A stretch of DNA of 39,782 nt, taken from positions 1 through 39,782 of the forward strand of contig CANQQI010000006.1 of NCBI GenBank assembly GCA_947625945.1. The letters run 5' to 3'. The notes beneath the pieces were generated by a model that was given only the letters and a program-made list of their open reading frames with translations, did no database searches and was not told the DNA's origin. The position numbers and the translations under genes are program-made. Positions 18,897-27,365 of this stretch are shown in pieces (within the stretch, counting starts at the first letter, position 1; every line of letters begins with the position of its first letter). Origin of the DNA: an uncultured Oscillospiraceae bacterium (lineage in GTDB: Bacteria > Bacillota > Clostridia > Oscillospirales > Oscillospiraceae).

Positions 18897-20459
18897 TTAC
18901 CGCTTCAGCTCCCGCTGGACCTTGGTTCGGAACGCCGCGCCGGCCTTCCGCTCCTTTTCCCAGGCGGCGGCTTCCTTGGCGGTGAGCTTTACGTCCACCG
19001 GCTCTAATTCCGTTCCCTCACGCAGGGCCTTGATCTCCGCCTGCTTCAGGGGGACGGTCTTTTCTACGCTGAGGAATACTAAAAGTCCGGCCAGCACAAG
19101 GCCCGTGATGATCTCCAGCCCCAAAAAGGCGAAGATGATGACCTGTTCAACAGCGGCGGGCTGCACGGCGGCCACGGTGTTTCCGGCGGCGTCAATGGTG
19201 GGGGCGATATAGCCGGCCCCAGCCAGCATCCCGTTGAAAATGCCGGTGCAGATGCCCACCATGGCCACCGCGATAATGTTGTAGACAGACATGGCGGTGC
19301 CGTCACAGCGGATGCCGGACTTCCACTCCACATGGTCCAGCACATCGGCAAACAGCGCCATGAACACATAGGAACAGGGCAAACCGCCGATGTTCTTGAT
19401 GAACTGTCCAACCAGCACCACGACCATATTGCGCGGGGCCGCACAGCAGATGACGCCGCCGAGGGCATACAGGATGAAGCCCGCCAGCGTCACGTTCCGT
19501 TTGCCGAACCGCTTTGCCAGTGGCCACACGGCGAAGATGCCGATGCCCATGGGGATCCCGCCGATGGCGGAAACCATGGTCTGGGTGATGCCGTCGTTAT
19601 ATGTACCAAGCACATAGTTGCAGAAGTACACGAGCCCCAGGTTCTTGACACAGCTTCCCACGGTGTAAATAAGGAAGTAGGCCAGGATCAGCAGGATGTA
19701 CTTATCGGTAAAAATGATTTTCAGCTGGAGGACAAAGGGTATCTTCCGCTCGTCCCCGCCGGTCTCCTCCGTGACACGCTCCTTGGTAAAGTAATACTCC
19801 AACAGCGTAAGCGGCAGGGCCAGGATGGACAGCACCGACATCAGCGCGATCCACTTTCCCTTGTCCACCCCCAGCATGGGCATGATCACCATGGGGAAAA
19901 GCAGCGCCACCACGATACCGGACATCATGATGGAGGCGACCTGGTTGAAAACAGAGAGCTTGCCGCGCTGGGTGGTATCGCGGGTGGAGAGCGGCACCAT
20001 CAGATTGTGGCTCATGTTGTAAATGGTATAGGCGAAGGAGTAAAACAGGTTATAGCTGAGCATCACCCAGATAACCTGGACCGTCTCGTTTACGCTTGGC
20101 ACAGTGAACAGGAGGATGCCGGAAACGGCAACCAGCGGGGCGCTCAGCAATAGCCACGGCCGCGCTTTGCCCTGGGCGGTACGGGTGCGGTCAATGATGT
20201 ACCCCATGATCACATTGGTGATGGCGTCGATGACCTTGGATATCACCGGGAACACAGCCAAAAAAGCGCCGCCCCACACGGTCGTCAGCTTCAGCACATC
20301 GGTGTAGTACACGTTGAGGTACGTGGCCAGTACCGCGTTGAGCAGCAGGGCTCCGGCCGGGCCGATGAGATACCCCAGCCACCGCTCCCGCGCCGTGACA
20401 TTCTCATCTTTGATCCTGGAGGAAAAAGGCTTCCGCTTGAGCATTTCGCTCGTTTTCAT
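18897..20459 (-). CDS. GPH-type MFS symporter 2
   Basis: [41 protein letters not shown]; many predicted TM segments; homologous layout to symporter 1. Confidence 0.88.
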   Translation of the reverse strand: MKTSEMLKRKPFSSRIKDENVTARERWLGYLIGPAGALLLNAVLATYLNVYYTDVLKLTTVWGGAFLAVFPVISKVIDAITNVIMGYIIDRTRTAQGKARPWLLLSAPLVAVSGILLFTVPSVNETVQVIWVMLSYNLFYSFAYTIYNMSHNLMVPLSTRDTTQRGKLSVFNQVASIMMSGIVVALLFPMVIMPMLGVDKGKWIALMSVLSILALPLTLLEYYFTKERVTEETGGDERKIPFVLQLKIIFTDKYILLILAYFLIYTVGSCVKNLGLVYFCNYVLGTYNDGITQTMVSAIGGIPMGIGIFAVWPLAKRFGKRNVTLAGFILYALGGVICCAAPRNMVVVLVGQFIKNIGGLPCSYVFMALFADVLDHVEWKSGIRCDGTAMSVYNIIAVAMVGICTGIFNGMLAGAGYIAPTIDAAGNTVAAVQPAAVEQVIIFAFLGLEIITGLVLAGLLVFLSVEKTVPLKQAEIKALREGTELEPVDVKLTAKEAAAWEKERKAGAAFRTKVQRELKR

Positions 20460-20511
20460 ACCGCATACATCCCCTTCTCATTTTTTGTGGAATAGTTCCC
20501 ACCATGTTATT

Positions 20512-20544
20512 ATTATATCGGTTCTGCACAAACTTTTCTTGCAT
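20512..20544 (-). promoter_or_regulatory. Putative activator-dependent promoter of module B: ATGCAA-N21-TATAAT
   Basis: Minus strand: ATGCAA at 20539-20544, TATAAT at 20512-20517. Confidence 0.45.
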
Positions 20545-20567
20545 TGTTGTTTGATTTATGGTAGAAT
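20539..20567 (+). promoter_or_regulatory. Putative sigma-A promoter for AraC-2: TTGCAT-N17-TAGAAT
   Basis: -35 at 20539-20544, -10 at 20562-20567. Confidence 0.5.
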
Positions 20568-20610
20568 TGTTCTAACTTCATAAGGCCGTTGCCAGAAGGA
20601 GGTATGGATC

Positions 20611-21810
20611 GTGGCAACCATAGACTATCCCTATCTCTGTCGCGCCATCAGCAGGTTGTCCAGTGTGCCGGTCCGCATTTATGAGCGGGGCCAGAAGACA
20701 TCTTTTCACAGTGTGATGCCCCTCCCTGTTGATCCGATCCTGCCTCATGAGCAACAGGTCCTTGCGTCAAAAGATCAGGTAGGGTATTTTATCACCGGGG
20801 ACTTCGACTTTTACGGTGTGATCCATGTCATGGATCATGCGGTTGTCATGGGTCCCTGCCGTCAGATCCCCCGCACGCCGGCGGAGCTACGCCGCCTGGC
20901 CTTCGACCTGGACGTGCCCCGTGGTGAGGTCGAACAGTTTGTCGCTTCCCTCGGCGCCATCATTCCTTTGCCGCTGGATTTTCTCTTGGAGATCCTGTGT
21001 ATGGTCAACTACATGATTTGTGGCGAGAGGCTCGGACACGGCGACTTACGGGTGACCGACTTGGAACAGGCGGCCCTCCGCCGTCAGGCCACGGAGGAGC
21101 AGACACGCGGAACTTTTGACGAGCCTGCGCCGGGAGGCGCTGTGGATGTCTACCACGCCTATCAGATCGAACAGGAGATGCTGGCTCTGGTTCGCGGCGG
21201 CGATGTAGAGCGGTTAGAAGAGTGGACCTCACACGCTCCCGCCGTGAAGCCCGGACAGATCGCTTCGGACACGCTCCGGCAGGAGAAGAACATCTTTACT
21301 GTTACCACAACGCTGGTGTCGCGGGCTGCCGTACAGGGCGGAATGGATGTGGAGGACGCCATGCGCCTTAGTGATTCCTACATCAAAAAATGCGAGCGCC
21401 TGTCTTCGCTGGATACTATTGTCAACCTCCAACTCAGTATGGTTCGCAATTTCACCGGGCAGGTGGCCCGGATCAACGATTTCGGCGCTCGCTCAGAGTT
21501 GGCGCAAAAGGTCGCTTCCTACATCCTGCATCACTTGTCAGAACCTATCCGCACAGAGGAGATCGCCCAAGCGCTGCATTACAGTCGAAGCTACCTGTCC
21601 ACACGTTTCAAAAAGGAGCAGGGCGTTGACCTGGCTGATTTCATCCAGCACTTTAAGGTTAACGAGGCAAAGCACCTGCTTCGGCATACCGACCGCAGCC
21701 TGCTCACCATCAGCAGCTACCTGGGGTTTTCCTCCCAAAGCCACTTCTCCCGGGTGTTCAAGACTGTGACCGGCGTGGCGCCGGGAGACTACCGAAAACA
21801 GAAAGCGTGA
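20611..21810 (+). CDS. AraC family transcriptional regulator (AraC-2), GTG start
   Basis: RBS aaggagg upstream of gtg 20611; C-terminal HTH IRTEEIAQALHYSRSYLSTRFKKEQGVDLADFI...ISSYLGFSSQSHFSRVFKTVTGVAPGDYRKQ. Confidence 0.9.
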   Translation: MATIDYPYLCRAISRLSSVPVRIYERGQKTSFHSVMPLPVDPILPHEQQVLASKDQVGYFITGDFDFYGVIHVMDHAVVMGPCRQIPRTPAELRRLAFDLDVPRGEVEQFVASLGAIIPLPLDFLLEILCMVNYMICGERLGHGDLRVTDLEQAALRRQATEEQTRGTFDEPAPGGAVDVYHAYQIEQEMLALVRGGDVERLEEWTSHAPAVKPGQIASDTLRQEKNIFTVTTTLVSRAAVQGGMDVEDAMRLSDSYIKKCERLSSLDTIVNLQLSMVRNFTGQVARINDFGARSELAQKVASYILHHLSEPIRTEEIAQALHYSRSYLSTRFKKEQGVDLADFIQHFKVNEAKHLLRHTDRSLLTISSYLGFSSQSHFSRVFKTVTGVAPGDYRKQKA

Positions 21811-21811
21811 C

Positions 21812-21851
21812 ACGCCAATGCCCTCCCTTTCATTGAGGAGGGCATTGGCGT
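21812..21851 (+). terminator. Intrinsic terminator-like hairpin, 15-bp perfect stem
   Basis: acgccaatgccctcc / ggagggcattggcgt followed by ttt, directly after the AraC-2 stop. Confidence 0.75.
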
Positions 21852-21924
21852 TTAGAGAAGTAGGAGGTGAGGCGCGGGAGGTCAGACAGTGCTGGTCTTC
21901 GCGTTGATTTCGTTCAAGATGTGG

Positions 21925-24900
21925 TCACTTTACCATGCCTTTCACCTCTACGGTGATACCGGTTTCCGCGTTGACGAACTGGATTTTATAGGTGTCGCCC
22001 TCCGCCGTGACGGTGTACTCAAGATTGCCGGTGAGGGTCAGCGTACCACCGTCAGTGGTCCAGGTGCCAGCGTCGATTTCAATATCGACGTATTCGGCGC
22101 TGTAGGTCACCATAGTGGAGAAGGTACCGTCGCCTTTGAGGACGATCTTGCCGGTGAGCCAGGCACCGTCGTCCAGGCCCGCGCCAGTGAGTTCGGCATC
22201 GCCGCCCGCACTCTGAGAGCTGCCAATTGTTCCGGCCACCTCCACGGTGATACCGGTTTCCGCGTTGACGAACTGGATTTTATAGGTGTCGCCCTCCGCT
22301 GTGACAGTGTACTCAAGATTGCCGGTGAGGGTCAGCGTACCACCGTCAGCGGTCCAGGTGCCTGTGTCGATTTCAATATCGGCGTATTCGGCGCTGTAGG
22401 TCACCATAGTGGAAAAGGTACCGTCGCTCTTGAGGACGATCTTTCCGGTGAGCCAGGCGCCGTCGTCCAGGCCCGCTCCGGTCAACTCCATGAATACATC
22501 GGACACAGGCTCACTGGGTTCCTCGCTCTCCGTGGGAGTCTCAGACTGCGTCGGCTCCTCGGAGGTGGAAGACGCGGTAGCATTGGGGTCGGCAGCCGCC
22601 ACTCCGCCAGTGCGGAAGAAGCAGAACCAGAAAATCAGCGTGAAGACGGCAGCCACAAGAATGACAATCAGGATCTTTACAGGAACATTGAGTTTCACAC
22701 TCCGCAGGAAGACGAACAGGGCAGCACACACCACTACGGTATCCAGAATCACCAGAAGGATCAACCAGTAGGGAGAGGTATCCGCGGCGGCGGACACAGC
22801 GGCGCTGTTGGCCTGGGTGTAGAGGATGTTGTGACTGGCCCGACGCATGGCCTGCTGAGCGGTGTTGGTGCTACTGTCCAGGTTGACTCCCATGAGGCAC
22901 AGCATCATATCTCCGCCGGCGCGAATGGCCAGGTTCACGTCCATCCAACTGGTGTTGCCCATAGCTGAGTCGGTGATAACCATGCCCTGGAAGCCCCACT
23001 CGTCTCGCAGTACCTCGGTGAGCAGAGCATGGCTGCCACCGGCCCAGGTGTTGCCCAGATTACTATAGGAGCTCATGATGGCTGTGGTCTTGCCTTCCTT
23101 CACCACGATCTCAAAGGCTTTCAAATACAGTTCCCGCATGGCCTGCTCATTGCACCACACGGAAATGGACAGGCGGTTGCTCTCCTGGTCGTTGAGGGCA
23201 AAGTGCTTCACGTAACCGTAAACGCCCTGGCTGGCATAGCCCTTGACCATTGCCGCACCCAGTTTGCCGGATAGCAGCGCGTCCTCGGAGTAGTACTCGA
23301 AGTTGCGGCCAGAATAGGGGGTGCGGTGGATGTTGACGGCGGGTGCGTACAGGCCCACCACATGGTTGGCAACAGCCTCAGCACCGAAAGTCTGTCCGAA
23401 TTCCTCCAGAAGAGCCTGGTTCCAGGAGGCGCCGATCAGCGCTTCGCTGGGATAGGACACGCCCTGGAGATTGCTGACCAAGCTATTGATACCGGCGGGG
23501 CCGTCCAAATCGTTGGTGGCAGGCTTGCCCACGCTGGCAACCTCGGGGGTAGACCAGCCGCCGTTGGCAATCATACTGGTCATATCCTCAACGCTAAGCT
23601 GCTCCAGAATACGTCCCCACTTGGGATCGTCGTAAGGAAGCCCCGCCATATCCTCCAGCGTCAGCCCGTTGTTTGCAAAGGTGATGGGCTGGGCGCTGGG
23701 ATCGTCATCGTAGACGGCAGGGTTGGAGAAAGCGGCCACAGTCTCATCAGAGGCGGTCTTTCCGTCCTGACGCGCGGTGGGGGTGGGGCCCTCCCAATCG
23801 GCGCGGGAGACATACTGCGTAATTTGGCCTGTGGACACATCGGTAAAGCGGTTGACAGCGGCGGTCAGGTCCGTGGCGCGGGGACTGCCCTCGCCGTAGG
23901 TGACGGTCTGATTCACCGTGTACTCACGGCTGTCGATGACCTCGTGAGCGTTGGCCATGAGCTTGATCTGATAGGTCCCGGCCTCCAGAACGTAGCAGCC
24001 GGCTCCGTTCTCATCATAGGAAGCCATGTCGTCCGCCGCAAAGGACAGGGTGAGCGTCTCGCTCTGCCCCGGCTCCAAAAGGTCGGTCTTGCCGAAGGCG
24101 GCCAGCACAACATGGGCTTTTTCAATACCACCTACGGTGTAAGGGGCGGTGAAGTAGACCTGGGCCACGTCCTTTCCAGCGGTATCGCCGGTGTTGGTCA
24201 CCTTCACCTCCATGGTGATGGTTCCATTTTCAGTAGTAAAATTCTCTATTGTCTGCTCAAAGGAGGTATAGCTGAGGCCGTAGCCGAAGGGATACTGGAC
24301 CACCTGCCGGTAGGCAGTCTCGTCGCACTCCCCGGTGGCATTGTCGATGTACCGGGTCTCGTAATAGCGGTAGCCCACATAGATACCCTCGACATACTCC
24401 ACATAGTTACGCTTATTCAGATTGCTGTAAGTGAAATCACCGGCATTCCAGTATGCGGGAGCGGTGCTGTGGTCGTATGCGTAGGTGTCGGGCAGGCGAC
24501 CGGAGGGGTTCACCGCCCCGGACAGGACCTTCCCCACCGCGTTCATGCCCCGGCTGCCGGGGCCGCCGATCCACAGCGCGGCGTCGATACTGTCATCTTC
24601 CAGGAAGCCCAGTTCCATGGCATTGGAGGAGTTGATGAGCACCACAACGGTGCCGAACCCCTGTTCCTTGATGAGGGCCAGCAGATCCTCCTCATCTTGG
24701 GTCAGCTCCAGATATTTGCGGTTTCCCACGCCAGTGTAGCCGGCCGCCTCCATATCCATGGGCAGATCGCCGCCCTCGCCGCCGATCCGGGAGAACATGA
24801 CGATGGCCACATCGGAGAAGGATTTGGCGTTCTGAAGGAGAGCATCGCCATATTGGGAAGCAGGCACCTCGGCAGGGGTGAAGTTGGAACCGGTAAAGCC

Positions 24901-25380
24901 TGACTGGTCAGGCCGCTTGACCCCGGAGTTTTTGTAGAAGTCCACCAGCTCCTGATTGACTTCAAAGCCAGCACTGGTGAGGCCGGAGATCAGGTCAGCG
25001 TTGGCGGAGGCGTCGCTGGCGCCGGAGCCGGTGCCGCCGTACAGCGGGGAAACGGAGGCGTAGCCGAACAGGTTGACCTTGGCGCCACTCTCCAGGGGCA
25101 GGGCGGCGTTTTTGTTCTCCAATAGCACGATACCCTCAGCGGCTAGTTCCTCCGCCATAGTAAGGGCGGCCTCCTTAGCCTGTTCGGGAGTGAGCTGTTC
25201 CGCTGTGGTGGAGCTGTGGTGTCCCGGCAGCCTGGTGTTCAGGTTGGCCGCCATGAACGCGTTGATGGCGGAGAACATCTGGATGCAAACGATGTTCACG
25301 ACCAGCGCAATCACCAGCAGGATGCACACGATGATAATGGGCAGCTTGCTTCTGCCCTGGGCGGTTTTTTCCTTGCTCAT
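21925..25380 (-). CDS. Membrane-anchored glycoside hydrolase family 3, reversed domain order, with internal double-TM segment and two C-terminal lipocalin-like domains
   Basis: N-terminal TM (LPIIIVCILLVIALVVNIVCIQMF); LAAEGIVLLENKNAALP and YPFGYGLSYTSF precede YAPAVNIHRTPYSGRNFEYYSEDA and GMVITDSAMGN; two TM segments (WLILLVILDTVVVCAALFVFL, ILIVILVAAVFTLIFWFCFF), acidic Ser/Thr linker, two near-identical domains. Confidence 0.92.
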   Translation of the reverse strand: MSKEKTAQGRSKLPIIIVCILLVIALVVNIVCIQMFSAINAFMAANLNTRLPGHHSSTTAEQLTPEQAKEAALTMAEELAAEGIVLLENKNAALPLESGAKVNLFGYASVSPLYGGTGSGASDASANADLISGLTSAGFEVNQELVDFYKNSGVKRPDQSGFTGSNFTPAEVPASQYGDALLQNAKSFSDVAIVMFSRIGGEGGDLPMDMEAAGYTGVGNRKYLELTQDEEDLLALIKEQGFGTVVVLINSSNAMELGFLEDDSIDAALWIGGPGSRGMNAVGKVLSGAVNPSGRLPDTYAYDHSTAPAYWNAGDFTYSNLNKRNYVEYVEGIYVGYRYYETRYIDNATGECDETAYRQVVQYPFGYGLSYTSFEQTIENFTTENGTITMEVKVTNTGDTAGKDVAQVYFTAPYTVGGIEKAHVVLAAFGKTDLLEPGQSETLTLSFAADDMASYDENGAGCYVLEAGTYQIKLMANAHEVIDSREYTVNQTVTYGEGSPRATDLTAAVNRFTDVSTGQITQYVSRADWEGPTPTARQDGKTASDETVAAFSNPAVYDDDPSAQPITFANNGLTLEDMAGLPYDDPKWGRILEQLSVEDMTSMIANGGWSTPEVASVGKPATNDLDGPAGINSLVSNLQGVSYPSEALIGASWNQALLEEFGQTFGAEAVANHVVGLYAPAVNIHRTPYSGRNFEYYSEDALLSGKLGAAMVKGYASQGVYGYVKHFALNDQESNRLSISVWCNEQAMRELYLKAFEIVVKEGKTTAIMSSYSNLGNTWAGGSHALLTEVLRDEWGFQGMVITDSAMGNTSWMDVNLAIRAGGDMMLCLMGVNLDSSTNTAQQAMRRASHNILYTQANSAAVSAAADTSPYWLILLVILDTVVVCAALFVFLRSVKLNVPVKILIVILVAAVFTLIFWFCFFRTGGVAAADPNATASSTSEEPTQSETPTESEEPSEPVSDVFMELTGAGLDDGAWLTGKIVLKSDGTFSTMVTYSAEYADIEIDTGTWTADGGTLTLTGNLEYTVTAEGDTYKIQFVNAETGITVEVAGTIGSSQSAGGDAELTGAGLDDGAWLTGKIVLKGDGTFSTMVTYSAEYVDIEIDAGTWTTDGGTLTLTGNLEYTVTAEGDTYKIQFVNAETGITVEVKGMVK
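21943..22488 (-). repeat. Tandem direct repeat, period 294 bp, encoding two copies of an 84-aa beta-rich domain
   Basis: Copies at 21943-22194 and 22237-22488; proteins differ at 4 of 84 positions by eye. Confidence 0.9.
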
Positions 25381-25435
25381 TTTTGTACGCTCCTTACTTT
25401 TTTCTTTCTGGGGCTTGACGATTGGCTCCGCTATG

Positions 25436-25455
25436 GTGTATTATATAAAACACAC
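25436..25455. promoter_or_regulatory. Imperfect palindrome gtgtattatataaaacacac, candidate TetR operator overlapping a promoter -10
   Basis: gtgtattat vs reverse complement gtgtgtttt; located between the divergent GH3 and TetR genes. Confidence 0.4.
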
Positions 25456-25468
25456 TGTTGGTTTGCAA
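25440..25468 (-). promoter_or_regulatory. Putative sigma-A promoter for the membrane-anchored GH3: TTGCAA-N17-TATAAT
   Basis: Minus strand -35 at 25463-25468, -10 at 25440-25445. Confidence 0.5.
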
Positions 25469-25516
25469 TCATCAATATGTATTCTAAACGTCGCAAAACC
25501 GACAAATCGGAAGGAA

Positions 25517-26131
25517 GTGTTGGGCTTGCGCCATTTTTCAGAAAATCCACGAAATGCACAAAAAACTGAGGCCCGGGAGAACCAGCGTACCCGCCTGACC
25601 AAGCGTCTGCTGCGGGAAAGTCTGCTGGATCTGCTGCGGGAAAAGCCGGTAGACCACATTACGGTGAAGGAGTTGTGCGAATATGCCGAACTGAACCGCT
25701 CCACTTTCTACGCCTATTACAATGATGTGCCCGCCCTCTATGAAGAGATGGGCAACGAGTTGGCAGACAGCCTGCTGGAATACGTCCAAGAGATGCAGGA
25801 GCAGACGGATGTCCACACCGAACCAATGCTCTCCTATATTCAGAACAACAAGGAGATGTTCCGGCTGTTGGTTTACTGCGATCACTACACCGAACTGAAT
25901 CAGGCCATCAGCCGGCGTATTTTCCGGCGTTTTCTGGACATCCAGCTACGGGACGCCCTGCCATATTCCTCAGAAGAACGTGACTATGCCTTCCAATTCC
26001 TCTTTATGGGCGGAACGGGCGTGATCCACTACTGGGTGCAGCAGAATTGCGCATTGCCCCCGCGTCAGGTCGCCCAACTGATCGACGGAATGATCGTGAA
26101 ACTCTTAAGCGCATGGACTCCGCGGCGGTGA
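25517..26131 (+). CDS. TetR/AcrR family transcriptional regulator
   Basis: RTRLTKRLLRESLLDLLREKPVDHITVKELCEYAELNRSTFYAYYNDVPALYEEM HTH. ORF track start 25073 is too long because it overlaps the divergent gene; likely start is GTG 25517 or TTG 25526 after aaggaag. Confidence 0.85.
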   Translation: MLGLRHFSENPRNAQKTEARENQRTRLTKRLLRESLLDLLREKPVDHITVKELCEYAELNRSTFYAYYNDVPALYEEMGNELADSLLEYVQEMQEQTDVHTEPMLSYIQNNKEMFRLLVYCDHYTELNQAISRRIFRRFLDIQLRDALPYSSEERDYAFQFLFMGGTGVIHYWVQQNCALPPRQVAQLIDGMIVKLLSAWTPRR

Positions 26132-26449
26132 CATCCAGCTCGTCTAAGTCCAAGTCGACCTCTACCACGTCATCCGGGATTTTTCTGGATATGGTGACCA
26201 TCGTCTCGGAGGTCCGGCACCTGGTGAAACAGATCTATGCCGAATATCAGCAGCTTTCAGGACTTTTCAAAAATACTACGGCCTGTCCCCAGCATCATGT
26301 TTCCGCGTCTCCGGGGAGGGGAAGAATCAGTAACCCTTTACGTTCAAACCGCATACCGCTGACTTAGGAAGGCTCAAAGACATTTCTCCATGAAGCCGAT
26401 CCTGCTATTGGGCGTCCTTCAATGAAACCTTCACCAAGGTGACGTCGCC

Positions 26450-26501
26450 CTTAGGTTCCACTGCCAATGGCGTGCAGATTCGAATCCTGTTGCCCGCACC
26501 A
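26450..26501 (+). pseudogene. 3' half of tRNA-Leu(UAG): anticodon loop, long variable arm, T-arm, acceptor 3' strand and CCA; 5' half absent
   Basis: cttaggt loop + tccac, variable arm tgccaatggcg, T-loop ttcgaat, acceptor tgcccgc-a-cca; no gcgggca 5' acceptor strand upstream. Confidence 0.7.
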
Positions 26502-26502
26502 C

Positions 26503-26540
26503 GTCGGAGCGGACTTTCGATCGTTCGCTCCGACTTTTTT
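26503..26540 (+). terminator. Intrinsic terminator downstream of the tRNA-Leu remnant
   Basis: gtcggagcg ... cgctccgac (9-bp perfect stem) followed by tttttt. Confidence 0.85.
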
Positions 26541-26675
26541 CAAAAACCGGCAGGCCCGCCCGCCCAGGATCAAGCATCCAAAACCCTTCCCCGTGACCGC
26601 CTTTGCTCAGGCGAGAAATTGACGGGTTTTCGGGCCGTGTTTCCCGGCCCTGGATCGAAAGGAGCGTATTCCGAT

Positions 26676-27341
26676 ATGTCAAAATCCATCTTCAACGCAG
26701 AGAAAATGTACACCTATATCCGGGGCTTCGCCGCCGGAGCCAACATGCCGGAAACCACACGGGCGCTGGGCTTCGCCAGGGAAAAGCACACGGGGCAGTT
26801 CCGCAAAAGCGGCGAACCGTACATCATCCACCCCCTGACCATGGCCTGCAACGCCCTGAGCCTGGGCATCCGGGACGACGGGATCATCGCCGCTACGCTC
26901 CTGCACGATGTCTGCGAGGACTGCGGCGTGGGCCTCGCGGAGCTTCCGGTCAATGAGACGGTCAAAAACATCGTGCGGCTCCTGACCTTCGACATTCGGG
27001 ACGGCGAGACCAAGGAGATCGCCAAAATTCGCTATTATAACGCCATCGCGGAGTGCCGGGAGGCGTCCATTACGAAGATCATTGACCGCTGTCACAACGT
27101 CTCCAGCATGGCCGGGACCTTTTCCGAGGAGAAGCTGCGGGCGTACATCGAGGAGACCCGCCATTTCGTCCTCCCCCTGCTCAAAAAGGCAAAGGCCCGG
27201 TACCCGGAGTATTCGGACATCCTCTTCGCCCTCAAGTATCACATGGTCAGCGTGGTGGATTCCATCGAGGCCGCCATGCTGGTGTACCGGCCCAAGGAGA
27301 AGCCGGCCTCGGACGGAAAAGACGGGCGGCCGTCGGATTGA
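26676..27341 (+). CDS. HD-domain protein of RelA/SpoT hydrolase type (221 aa, hydrolase region only)
   Basis: HTGQFRKSGEPYIIHPLTMA...AATLLHDVCEDCG (HD...ED) ...IIDRCHNVSSM; RBS aaaggag upstream of ATG 26676. Confidence 0.85.
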   Translation: MSKSIFNAEKMYTYIRGFAAGANMPETTRALGFAREKHTGQFRKSGEPYIIHPLTMACNALSLGIRDDGIIAATLLHDVCEDCGVGLAELPVNETVKNIVRLLTFDIRDGETKEIAKIRYYNAIAECREASITKIIDRCHNVSSMAGTFSEEKLRAYIEETRHFVLPLLKKAKARYPEYSDILFALKYHMVSVVDSIEAAMLVYRPKEKPASDGKDGRPSD

Positions 27342-27365
27342 ACAATACCTTGGAGGTAAAGACCC

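Noticed and set aside
16215-19007. 930-aa + strand ORF opposite GH78
   Set aside because: Antisense to a clear GH78 gene with catalytic motifs; low-complexity His/Gly/Val-rich translation typical of reverse frames in GC-rich coding DNA.
23326-24903. 525-aa + strand ORF opposite the membrane-anchored GH3
   Set aside because: Antisense shadow ORF; Gly/Val/His-rich and no domain.
25073-25516. N-terminal extension of the TetR ORF
   Set aside because: Overlaps the start and promoter of the divergent GH3; sequence is the reverse frame of the GH3 N-terminus.
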